Of a DNA stretch of 64,000 nucleotides, positions 57,060 through 64,000 are shown piece after piece. Position 1 is the first letter of the stretch; every line of letters starts with the position of its first letter. The notes below the pieces were generated by a model, which was not told the DNA's origin, did not search any database, and saw nothing but the letters and a program-made list of their open reading frames with translations. Source of the stretch: Chryseobacterium indicum (lineage in GTDB: Bacteria > Bacteroidota > Bacteroidia > Flavobacteriales > Weeksellaceae). Both the position numbers and the translations under genes were made by a program. The stretch lies in contig NZ_JACSGT010000002.1 of assembly GCF_021504595.1 (NCBI RefSeq), positions 1-64,000 on the forward strand, in the 5' to 3' direction.

Positions 57060-57548
57060 TTATTTAATTCCTGCCGCCCAACTTCTGTCGAATGGCAAAA
57101 GAAAATTCCCTATAAATTCCAGGTAGGTGTTTTTAGAGAAATCAAAAACCTGAATGTCTTTAGAGATTTCTCCGTTTCTAACTTTTGATTTAAAATCGTT
57201 CAGTTTTAAGGTTTTTACTTCTCCGTTTTCTATGAAGCTCGCTTTCATTCTGTCAAATAATCCCAACTTATATTCTTCATCAATTTCTCTCATTACCTTT
57301 CCCAATGCATCGATGCTGCACCCTGAAGCCATTTCTTTTTCCTCATCTACACAGATGATGATAAACTGATTTTTTTCAATTTTAAAAGAAGAAGAAAGCG
57401 GTTTTCCATGAGCCGCCCATGTTGCCAGAAAATCAAAAAGTTTCTCTGTAATCTGCTTTGCTTCTTTTGTTTCAAAAGGTCTGGATGCAGGATATATTAT
57501 TATTCTGTAGTCGTTTGCTTCTACAATATTAGATTCTTCAATCTTCAT
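57060..57548 (-). CDS. Conserved hypothetical protein (often misnamed ABC ATPase)
   Basis: A 162-residue soluble protein starting MKIEESNIVEANDYRIIIYP. Flavobacterial homologues are, from memory, often labelled ABC transporter ATPase, but no Walker A, signature or Walker B motif is present, so that name is not supported. Conserved-looking parts are FLATWAAHGKPLSSSF, FIIICVDEEKEMASGCSIDAL and LPFDRSWAAGIK. It lies downstream of the Fe-S operon but after its terminator. Function unknown. Confidence 0.75.
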   Translation of the reverse strand: MKIEESNIVEANDYRIIIYPASRPFETKEAKQITEKLFDFLATWAAHGKPLSSSFKIEKNQFIIICVDEEKEMASGCSIDALGKVMREIDEEYKLGLFDRMKASFIENGEVKTLKLNDFKSKVRNGEISKDIQVFDFSKNTYLEFIGNFLLPFDRSWAAGIK

Positions 57549-57623
57549 TTTGATCAATTTAAAAGGTAAAATTACAATTTTTTCTTCATACCATAATCCG
57601 GCATAGAGGAATTATCACCAAAC

Positions 57624-57646
57624 AAAAAACTCAGGAAAATCCTGAG
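57624..57646 (-). terminator. Terminator closing the MlaD/Fe-S operon
   Basis: On the minus strand CTCAGGA, a TTT loop and TCCTGAG form a 7-bp stem followed by six T residues, 20 nt past the CCG-domain gene. It ends the five-gene unit that includes the inserted ATPase/nuclease pair. Confidence 0.87.
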
Positions 57647-57665
57647 CTTATATTTTATTGAGTTT

Positions 57666-58451
57666 TTATAAATCTTCTGCTTCTGCAAGAAGTTCCACAA
57701 TATCTTTTACGGCAACTTCATCATTCTTATTGAAGTGTTTTACACCGTCCGTCATCATTGTATTACAGAAAGGACATCCGGTTGCTATTACTTTCGGTTC
57801 GAATGACAACGCTTCCTCGGTTCTCTCAATATTAATATCTTTCTTCCCTTTTTCGGGTTCTTTGAACATCTGTGCTCCTCCTGCCCCACAACAAAGCCCG
57901 TTGGTTTTACAACGCTTCATTTCCACCAGTTCGGCATCCAGTTTTTCCAATAAAAGTCTCGGTGCTTCATATTCATCATTGGCTCGTCCCAGATAACAAG
58001 GATCGTGGAATGTAATTTTTTTACCGCTGAATGCGCCGCCTTCAATTTTCAGACGTCCTTCTTCCATTAATTTTTTAAGGAATTGGGTGTGATGCATTAC
58101 TTCATAATTTCCGCCTAAATTCGGATATTCATTTTTCAGCGTATTGAAGCAGTGCGGACAAGCGGTAACAATTCTTTTTACTTCGTAAGCATTCAGAATT
58201 TCGATATTTGTTAACGCCATCATCTGGAAAACAAATTCGTTTCCTGCACGTTTTGCGGGATCTCCTGTACAGCTTTCTTCCTGCCCAAGTACAGCGAATT
58301 CCACGCCTATTTTATTTAAAATTTTGCAAAATGCTTTCGTAATTTTTTTAGCGCGGTCGTCGAAACTTCCCGCACAACCTACCCAGAATAAAACTTCAGG
58401 CGATTTTCCTTCGGCAGCATATTCTGCCATTGTTTTTATATTGAAATCCAT
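57666..58451 (-). CDS. CCG-domain (Fe-S)-binding oxidoreductase subunit
   Basis: A 261-residue protein with two CCG-type cysteine-rich domains, as in LutA, GlpC and heterodisulfide reductase subunit B. The first shows TACPHCFNTLKNEY with an upstream cysteine pair (CAGSFDDRA and CTGDPAKRAG); the second shows CCGAGGAQMF and ATGCPFCNTMM. It probably pairs with the 4Fe-4S membrane protein encoded upstream (60388-61725) as a redox complex. In this genome an ATPase/nuclease cassette separates the two. The electron donor and acceptor are unknown. Confidence 0.9.
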   Translation of the reverse strand: MDFNIKTMAEYAAEGKSPEVLFWVGCAGSFDDRAKKITKAFCKILNKIGVEFAVLGQEESCTGDPAKRAGNEFVFQMMALTNIEILNAYEVKRIVTACPHCFNTLKNEYPNLGGNYEVMHHTQFLKKLMEEGRLKIEGGAFSGKKITFHDPCYLGRANDEYEAPRLLLEKLDAELVEMKRCKTNGLCCGAGGAQMFKEPEKGKKDINIERTEEALSFEPKVIATGCPFCNTMMTDGVKHFNKNDEVAVKDIVELLAEAEDL

Positions 58452-58460
58452 TGTATTTTA

Positions 58461-58991
58461 TTAGAATGTAATTTTATTACCAGTATAAAGATTAGGAGTA
58501 CCACAATTTATTAATAATTCATTTATTCTTACTTGTTCTGCCGTCTGAATTGGTTGAGAATAAATATTTATTTTGGGTTTCAAAGCTATAACAGCATGAA
58601 CGTTTCTTAGATTAAGACTCGGAAATTTAATTTTAAACTTATTAATTGTTTGAATTAATTGATCCAATGCATCGTCTTTTTTATCATCTGTTTTTAATCT
58701 TTTACTAAAATTTTCTTGTTTGATTGATTTTATTTCTATAAAATAAACATTTAAATTATCATTAATGGACAAATCACATTTCCTACCTTGTCCATCACCA
58801 TCAGTGTAAACACATTTATCAATTTTTAAAAAAGAAAGTTTTTTTTGGGATGGGTTGTTAATTAATACATCAAAATCATTTTTATGACTTATCTCACAAG
58901 ATCCATTATCAATATCTTTAACATATATTTCACTTTCACTATGATTTGAAATACAGGTCCCAAAATTTTGGTTATTAAATATGTGATTCAT
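58461..58991 (-). CDS. Small PD-(D/E)XK nuclease-like protein of the cassette
   Basis: A 176-residue protein (from the ATG at 58991, 4 nt after the ATPase stop; a longer frame from 59033 would overlap the ATPase by 38 nt). I read a PD-(D/E)XK-like core: D73 in RKCDLSI, then E86 and K88 in FIEIKS, and Q111 in the next helix (ALDQLIQTI), the usual arrangement of Mg-dependent nucleases. The N-terminal 60 residues hold four cysteines with no clear zinc pattern. No signal or membrane segment is visible. It is 9 nt upstream of the CCG-domain gene and appears coupled to the AAA ATPase. Nuclease activity is inferred from motif layout only. Confidence 0.65.
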   Translation of the reverse strand: MNHIFNNQNFGTCISNHSESEIYVKDIDNGSCEISHKNDFDVLINNPSQKKLSFLKIDKCVYTDGDGQGRKCDLSINDNLNVYFIEIKSIKQENFSKRLKTDDKKDDALDQLIQTINKFKIKFPSLNLRNVHAVIALKPKINIYSQPIQTAEQVRINELLINCGTPNLYTGNKITF

Positions 58992-58995
58992 ATAA

Positions 58996-60378
58996 TTAAT
59001 CAATTGAAGCCAAAGCAATTTCTCTAAAATCATTTATTATATCTTCTGAAACTTGATCTATTAAATTACTTTCAATTAATCCAGTTTCCTTATTAAAAAT
59101 TGATTTCACTTTTCCGTTAATTATTTGGTAACCTGCAAAATCATTCGGATTTATCCAAGATTTTTTTGAAATAATAGAATCAATCCTTGACATATTTTTT
59201 TTATTATTTTCATTTCCCTTTATATAAGCAAATAATAAATTATTAAGTGATGATAAAAAGAATGGACTATGAGTTGTATAAAAATGCATAATACCTTTAT
59301 CTATTTTTCCAAGATCATCTGATCTGCCACTTTCCAATAATTTTAAAAGGTCATATTGAGCTCTTGGAAATAGATTAGTTTCTGGTTCTTCAATTACAAA
59401 AGAATAATTAACATAATTTCGATCCTTCCTTTTCATAAATTCAATCGGAAGAATAATTGGAATAATACTTTGAAAACCAGAAGCGCTTTCAGTTAATTTA
59501 ATCTTCTTTCTTGCTGAAAAATATATCCTATCATCACCATCAACATTTTTATAAAGTGTTCCTTTTTTAAGAAAACCTATATCAAATTCTTTAATTTCAA
59601 ATGAAGCAGTACTATAAATACTTGCAAAATTTAATAAATGCTTGGGAATTGGAATCTCAAGATTTTGAAAAGATAAGGCAGCCTGTTTCAATAAGTTTAT
59701 TATTACTCTTTCAGCTGGAATATATAAAGGAGACTTAAATAAGAAATCCCTTTTAGTATCATTTGCTCTTTGGATTATTCCTAAGATTTCTTTTTCTGAC
59801 AATTCAATATCATAATCAAACTTTTCAGAAAACTCATCAAAGATTTTAGAAATATTATCACCAAGCCTTTCAGAATGACTCAATCTATCCCACATTACTG
59901 AAAACTTGTAAGAAAAGAGAAAATTATCTGAAATTAAAGAAAGTTTTTTAAATTCTTTTTTACACAATTTAAAGTCTTTATTTTCAAAAGCTTCATTCAT
60001 TGTTGAAAGATCAATTTTATCAACAAATGTAATTTTACTCTTTTTTATTTCTACCTTATGAGTGGGACTTTCAAAAAAAATTTCAGTTTTACTATTTAAA
60101 CAGCTAATTATTGAATAATCTTCTAAAGCTTCTTTAAATTTGTCAAAACTTGGTTCTTTAAATAGTTCTAAATCTTCTTTGTTTTTAGTTATATAATATA
60201 AAGATTTTCTACCGTTTTTAAAATTATGATAAAGTCTTGGAGAATTGAAAATTGTATAAAGTTTGGCTAGTGTACTTTTACCACTCGCCTGTGCTCCAAT
60301 AAAAACATTAACGCTCTTTAAATCTAAATTAGCATTTTCTATTGGTCCAAAGTTTTTAACAATAAGTTTAGATTTCAT
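58996..60378 (-). CDS. AAA/ABC-type ATPase of the OLD/AAA_15 group
   Basis: A 460-residue SMC/ABC-like ATPase. Walker A is GAQASGKST (28-36, K34), with FGPIENANLDL before it. The mid region has YIPAER (219-224). The signature-like motif is ESASGFQS (297-304), Walker B FVIEEPETNLFP (327-338, catalytic E330/E331), and the switch histidine is in YTTHSP (367-372). Residues 40-215 form a variable, lysine-rich insert. This organisation is shared with the ATPases of anti-phage pairs such as Septu PtuA and AbiL-type systems. DNA is clearly more AT-rich than in flanking genes (28 versus 47 percent GC in two 60-base samples counted). Partner is the nuclease-like gene. Confidence 0.88.
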   Translation of the reverse strand: MKSKLIVKNFGPIENANLDLKSVNVFIGAQASGKSTLAKLYTIFNSPRLYHNFKNGRKSLYYITKNKEDLELFKEPSFDKFKEALEDYSIISCLNSKTEIFFESPTHKVEIKKSKITFVDKIDLSTMNEAFENKDFKLCKKEFKKLSLISDNFLFSYKFSVMWDRLSHSERLGDNISKIFDEFSEKFDYDIELSEKEILGIIQRANDTKRDFLFKSPLYIPAERVIINLLKQAALSFQNLEIPIPKHLLNFASIYSTASFEIKEFDIGFLKKGTLYKNVDGDDRIYFSARKKIKLTESASGFQSIIPIILPIEFMKRKDRNYVNYSFVIEEPETNLFPRAQYDLLKLLESGRSDDLGKIDKGIMHFYTTHSPFFLSSLNNLLFAYIKGNENNKKNMSRIDSIISKKSWINPNDFAGYQIINGKVKSIFNKETGLIESNLIDQVSEDIINDFREIALASID

Positions 60379-60387
60379 AAGTGTAAT

Positions 60388-61725
60388 TTAATCATTCGCC
60401 CAGTTCAGACGGTCTGCCTGATTGTATTGCCACGGTGCAGCGTTGTTTTCTACATTCGTCATCATCAGATTCAGTTCTTGCGGTGCAGCAGACTGCTCCA
60501 TAACAAGGAATCGTCTCATTTCAAAGATAATGGAAAGCGGGTCTAGTAAAACCGGACAAGCTTCTGTACATGCGTTACAGGTTGTACAAGCCCATAATTC
60601 TTCTTTGGTGATGTAATCGTTCAACAGTTTTTTACCGTCGTCTACAAATTTTCCGTTCTTATCGATATTCTTTCCTACCTCTTCCAGACGGTCTCTTGTC
60701 TTCATTAAGATAGCTCTCGGAGACAATTTTTTGCCAGTAATATTTGCCGGACAAACAGCAGTACAACGACCACATTCTGTACAGGAATAGGCATTCAGAA
60801 GCTGTACCTGATTAAGATCAAAAATATCCTCAGCTCCGAATTTCGCAGTAGTTTCCGCTTCTCCTTCTGCCGGAGCTGCGTAAGGATCTGCATTCGGATC
60901 CATCATCAGTTTAATTTCTTTCGTCACAGACTCAAGGTTGTTGAATTTTCCTTTTTCATTCAGATTTGCATACCATGTACTCGGAAAAGCAAGGATGATG
61001 TGTAAATGTTTTGAATAATAAAGGTAGTTCATAAAGAATAAGATCCCTACAAAGTGGAACCACCACGCTGCACGTTCTACTCCGAATAAAAATTCATCGC
61101 TGAAACTGAAAACCTCAAGAAACGGAACGAATGTCATCTCGCTGATCGGGAAAGAGCCAACCTTCACAAAATGACCGTAACCATTCGACTGCAGGATAAA
61201 ATCTGAAGCATTCATCGTAAAGAAAGCCATCATTAAAGCAAATTCGATAATCAGAATCCAGTTTGCATCTTCTTTAGGCCATCCTAAAAGTTCTTTCATG
61301 GTTAATCTTTTCACCCCGTAAAAATTTCTACGGATAAAAAAAAGTACCACCCCGATTACCACTAAAAGAGCCAGTATCTCTAAAGTGGCGGTGAAGAAAC
61401 CATAAACTGTGCTTCCTAAAATGGTTGATAAAAATCTGTGCGTTCCGAAGATTCCGTCCACCACAATCTCAATAAGCTCGATATTGATGATGATGAAACC
61501 TACATACACAAAAAGGTGTAAAATTCCGGCTACAGGACGTTTTGTCATCTTACTCTGACCCATCGCAACATTTGCCATCGTTGCCCATCTCTCTCCTCTT
61601 CTGTCGCTGCGATTGATCTCACGTCCTAATCTGATGTTTCTATATATCTTTTGCAGACTTTTTACAAAAAGTCCAAAACCCGCAATTAATAAAATCAGAA
61701 AAATAATATTAGGGATATAATGCAT
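60388..61725 (-). CDS. Membrane 4Fe-4S dicluster oxidoreductase subunit
   Basis: A 445-residue protein: an N-terminal membrane part with about five helices (residues 1-245, resembling the gamma subunit of nitrate reductase) followed by a cytoplasmic dicluster ferredoxin domain with CTECGRCTAVCPANITG (about 313-330) and CTTCNACTEACPVL (about 390-405). It likely accepts or donates quinone electrons together with the CCG-domain protein (57666-58451). The gene between them normally absent in relatives, as far as I recall, is the ATPase/nuclease cassette. Located 12 nt downstream of the MlaD gene. Confidence 0.9.
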   Translation of the reverse strand: MHYIPNIIFLILLIAGFGLFVKSLQKIYRNIRLGREINRSDRRGERWATMANVAMGQSKMTKRPVAGILHLFVYVGFIIINIELIEIVVDGIFGTHRFLSTILGSTVYGFFTATLEILALLVVIGVVLFFIRRNFYGVKRLTMKELLGWPKEDANWILIIEFALMMAFFTMNASDFILQSNGYGHFVKVGSFPISEMTFVPFLEVFSFSDEFLFGVERAAWWFHFVGILFFMNYLYYSKHLHIILAFPSTWYANLNEKGKFNNLESVTKEIKLMMDPNADPYAAPAEGEAETTAKFGAEDIFDLNQVQLLNAYSCTECGRCTAVCPANITGKKLSPRAILMKTRDRLEEVGKNIDKNGKFVDDGKKLLNDYITKEELWACTTCNACTEACPVLLDPLSIIFEMRRFLVMEQSAAPQELNLMMTNVENNAAPWQYNQADRLNWAND

Positions 61726-61737
61726 GGTTTAAAAAAA

Positions 61738-62688
61738 TTAGTCTTTATTATTTTTTCCGAAAACGGAGAAGTTAACATATTTTTTGGGATGTGCTTTCAG
61801 ATCTTCAATTAAAGCATTCAGATTATTGGAAGCGGCATTCAGGTTATTGTAAAGCTGATCATCTTTCATAATTTTACCTAAACTTCCCTCCCCTCTGTCG
61901 ATTCCTGAAACTACATTATTTAACTGCCCTACTGTCGCGTCTAAATTAGCAATGGTAGCATTTAGTTTCTTAGTATCAATACTTTCTGCTAAATTCCCGT
62001 ACTTGTCTAAAGTTACTTTTCCGCTCTGCATGGTAAGACTTGCATCATCCAATACTTTCTGAAGTTTAGGATCATTGTGTCCCACTAGGGAATTTACGCT
62101 TCCTGCAGTAGTCTGTAAAGCGGCAACCGTTTTATTAAGATTCGCTAATAGTAATTTAATCTCCTGTCTGTTTTGGGCATCAACAAGCTGGTTTGCGTTG
62201 GTCATCAAAGAATCTACTCTGTGCAATACAACCTGTAACTGATCTTTTACAGGACCTACTTGAGAAGATAGGCTTCCTAAAGTTCCCAATTTAAAAGCAC
62301 CCCTTAAAGTATCACCGTCTTTTGCCGTTTGTCCTCCATACATGAGATTAATTCTCATCTCTTTTCCTCCCATTAAACTTGGTTCAAAAATCTCTAATGT
62401 TGAATTTTTTGAAAACTCAAAATTGTTATCTACTGTAATTTTTACAATAAAATCAATCTTACCGTCTTTGGATGTATTAGGAATAATTTTATCTACCTGA
62501 CCAACCTTTAACCCGTTAATGGAAACCGGCGAAGACTGAGCCAGACCTTCTACGTTATCATATCTTGCGTAAAATATATTGTCGGTAGTAAAAAGGCTTC
62601 TGCCCTTCATAAACTGAAAAAGCACCACAAAACCAACAATGGCTAATAGTGCGATCACACCAGCTTTTAATTCTTTACTGAACTTCAC
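61738..62688 (-). CDS. MlaD-family (MCE-domain) lipid transport protein
   Basis: A 316-residue protein with an N-terminal anchor helix (GVIALLAIVGFVVLFQFM) and one MCE domain (about 38-115: ARYDNVEGLAQSSPVSINGLKVGQVDKI). A long helical, coiled-coil-like C-terminal region follows (about 150-300). It belongs to the periplasmic substrate-binding part of ABC-type phospholipid transporters such as Mla. The ABC permease and ATPase genes are not next to it. It heads the Fe-S operon on the minus strand. Confidence 0.88.
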   Translation of the reverse strand: MKFSKELKAGVIALLAIVGFVVLFQFMKGRSLFTTDNIFYARYDNVEGLAQSSPVSINGLKVGQVDKIIPNTSKDGKIDFIVKITVDNNFEFSKNSTLEIFEPSLMGGKEMRINLMYGGQTAKDGDTLRGAFKLGTLGSLSSQVGPVKDQLQVVLHRVDSLMTNANQLVDAQNRQEIKLLLANLNKTVAALQTTAGSVNSLVGHNDPKLQKVLDDASLTMQSGKVTLDKYGNLAESIDTKKLNATIANLDATVGQLNNVVSGIDRGEGSLGKIMKDDQLYNNLNAASNNLNALIEDLKAHPKKYVNFSVFGKNNKD

Positions 62689-62763
62689 TTGCTAAATTTT
62701 TTCTAATGAGCAAATATACTACATTTAACTGAATGTTTTTCTTTATTGCTCTGCGTTACACAC

Positions 62764-62795
62764 AAAAAAAGCGGCAAAAACTTTGCCGCTTTTTA
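62764..62795 (-). terminator. Terminator after the peptidyl-prolyl isomerase gene
   Basis: On the minus strand AAAAAGCGGCAAA, TTT loop-side bases and TTTGCCGCTTTTTTT form a GC-core stem with T tail, about 24 nt past the stop codon. Confidence 0.85.
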
Positions 62796-62814
62796 TCTAT
62801 CTTAAAAATTATTT

Positions 62815-64000
62815 TTATTGTTGCTGAGAACCTAGCTTGTTCCAGATCTCGATTCTGTAGTCTTCGATATCTGCATTGTCCTGTAAGCTCTTTAACCATG
62901 CCTGTCCGAACATTCCTCCATTTCTCTGGGTAACAGATTCTGTAAACTGTTTAAGATCTCCGGGCTGTTTGTTTGTGATCTCATTCTTTTTAATAAGAAC
63001 GTAAACTCCTGTCCCCCCTTCAACCGGCTTAGAAAGCTGTCCTTTCTTCACTCCGAATGCTGCTCCTGCAACTTTAGGCTCCATGGAACCTGCTACAGAA
63101 GGATTTAATAAGTTAACCTGTGCAGACTGTTTTGTCGTTCCGAATTGTTTAGCAATCTGATCTAAATTTCCTGCTTTCCCGATTTTCTCTGAAATCTGTT
63201 TTGCAGCCAGTTTATTTTTAACTACAACTTCAATCTGATCTCTTACAGATTCCGGATCTGCAGTTCCCTTTTCCTGCTTACCGTTTAAGTAAACTACAAT
63301 TTTATCTCCTGTTCCGTCTACTGTAAATAATTCAGTATCTCCTTTTTCTCTTTTCTTGTCGAAAGCCCATGCCAGAATTTCCGAATCTTTGTCTGTTCCC
63401 AATCCCTGAAGCTGACCGTCGAATCTCTTCGCCTGCTTAGGATTAGAGAACTGATAGTTTGCTTTCTTAGCAATATTCACGAAATCGTTGAAAGATTTCC
63501 CCTGAACCTGCTGAACAAATCTGCTCGCATTCTTATTTACTTCTGCTTCCGTAGCATCAGAAGGTTTAATCGCTTTTACAAGGTTTGCCACTTTATAAGC
63601 CATTGCTCCTGGTTTTTTATCTTCAATATTGATGATGTGGTAACCGAATTGCGTTTCTACAACACCTGTCGCACCTTTAGGATTTTCAGACAGATATTTT
63701 AAGAACTCAGGAACGAAAGGCGTTTCAGGAGTTGTCCATCCTAAACTACCGCCTTGAGCAGCAGAATTCGGATCGTTTGACAGTTTAAGGAATTCTGTGA
63801 ATTTCCCGGGATTAGCTTTTACAATCGCTCCGATAGAATCTGCTAATTTTTTAGCCTGTTCTTTAGATCTTGTAACGCCTTCTCCCGCGGGACTTCCTTT
63901 GAAAGCAATTAAAATATGTCTTGATAATGTAGAATCTGAAGTCTTTTTATCTAAAAGTTTAGAAACTACATAAAAGTTCTGCTCTTTGTAAGGACCAAAA
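62815..64000 (-). CDS. PpiC/PpiD-type peptidyl-prolyl isomerase, N-terminus missing
   Basis: The frame stays open from the stop at 62815 to the right edge of the window, giving at least 395 residues of the C-terminal part; the true start is outside. The parvulin-type isomerase motif is seen before the internal methionine at 63603, as ATGVVETQFGYHIINIEDKKPGA. A helical chaperone region follows with a second rotamase-like stretch (GVKKGQLSKPVEGGTGVYVLIKKNEI). It probably resembles SurA or PpiD, an envelope chaperone that helps outer-membrane protein folding. An ATG-initiated gene at 63603 would cut the domain in two and is rejected. Confidence 0.88.
   Translation of the reverse strand, partial: FGPYKEQNFYVVSKLLDKKTSDSTLSRHILIAFKGSPAGEGVTRSKEQAKKLADSIGAIVKANPGKFTEFLKLSNDPNSAAQGGSLGWTTPETPFVPEFLKYLSENPKGATGVVETQFGYHIINIEDKKPGAMAYKVANLVKAIKPSDATEAEVNKNASRFVQQVQGKSFNDFVNIAKKANYQFSNPKQAKRFDGQLQGLGTDKDSEILAWAFDKKREKGDTELFTVDGTGDKIVVYLNGKQEKGTADPESVRDQIEVVVKNKLAAKQISEKIGKAGNLDQIAKQFGTTKQSAQVNLLNPSVAGSMEPKVAGAAFGVKKGQLSKPVEGGTGVYVLIKKNEITNKQPGDLKQFTESVTQRNGGMFGQAWLKSLQDNADIEDYRIEIWNKLGSQQQ

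Noticed and set aside
57060..57548. ABC transporter ATPase label for this small protein
   Set aside because: No Walker A, signature or Walker B motif is present in the sequence.
62815..63603. Complete 262-residue gene starting at an internal ATG
   Set aside because: The frame continues upstream to the window edge and includes an isomerase motif before that ATG.

Overview
The window looks like chromosomal DNA of a member of the Bacteroidota, most likely a Chryseobacterium-type flavobacterium (Weeksellaceae). Supporting signs are AT-rich DNA, promoters of the TTTG-N16..20-TAnnTTTG class, TonB-dependent receptors, a cargo protein with a C-terminal tail typical of type IX secretion, a fused ccoNO cbb3 oxidase gene, adjacent acnB and acnA aconitases, and a complete TPP-riboswitch-controlled thiamine operon. 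I see no rRNA, tRNA, insertion sequence, prophage block or CRISPR array. Family names come from motif recognition; no database search was possible.

Layout. 1-9.2 kb: HAD phosphatase, ECF sigma factor, metK, the divergent oxyR/katA pair, an enoyl-CoA hydratase, dCMP deaminase, xerD and a NUDIX hydrolase. 9.7-16.1 kb, all minus strand: haem-binding protein, Ig-like lipoprotein, serine-hydrolase lipoprotein, 2-hydroxyacid dehydrogenase, a GxxExxY nuclease-like gene between AT-rich repeats, thioesterase and a membrane HU-CCDC81-type protein. 16.3-19.6 kb: a TPP-riboswitch-controlled TonB receptor and a WG-repeat protein. 19.6-26.6 kb: acnB and acnA, separated by an opposite-strand YD-like gene. 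26.7-29.5 kb: two outer-membrane proteins. 29.7-37.0 kb: thiamine genes in transcription order thiS-thiC-thiE-like-thiD-thiE-thiG-thiH, then thiF after a 428-bp gap, headed by a second TPP riboswitch. 37.0-37.5 kb: a gene-free stretch with a 148-bp direct repeat and a long hairpin. 37.6-41.3 kb: a GH19 lysozyme with a small secreted partner, rluA, panB and a Crp/Fnr regulator. 41.3-50.2 kb, plus strand: the cbb3 cytochrome oxidase cluster ccoI-S-NO-Q-P-G-H plus a SafE-like protein. 50.3-57.5 kb: a type IX cargo protein, serS, and a flippase/glycosyltransferase pair. 57.6-64 kb: an operon of an MlaD-type protein and two Fe-S proteins, then a peptidyl-prolyl isomerase running off the window.

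Two things stand out. First, an AT-rich two-gene cassette, an ABC/OLD-like AAA ATPase and a small PD-(D/E)XK nuclease-like protein (58461-60378), sits between the two Fe-S protein genes with 9-nt linkers on each side; it is a candidate defence system that relies on host transcription. Second, both TPP riboswitches appear to use the same translational logic: a downstream arm can pair either with the 5' strand of the aptamer or with the start codon itself. This lets TPP silence both thiamine synthesis and a putative outer-membrane thiamine uptake receptor.

The thiamine system therefore combines synthesis (ThiC pyrimidine; ThiS/F/G/H thiazole; ThiD kinase; ThiE coupling) with TonB-dependent uptake. 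The cco cluster builds a high-affinity terminal oxidase, with copper ATPase, Fe-S protein and small membrane assembly factors encoded alongside the structural genes.
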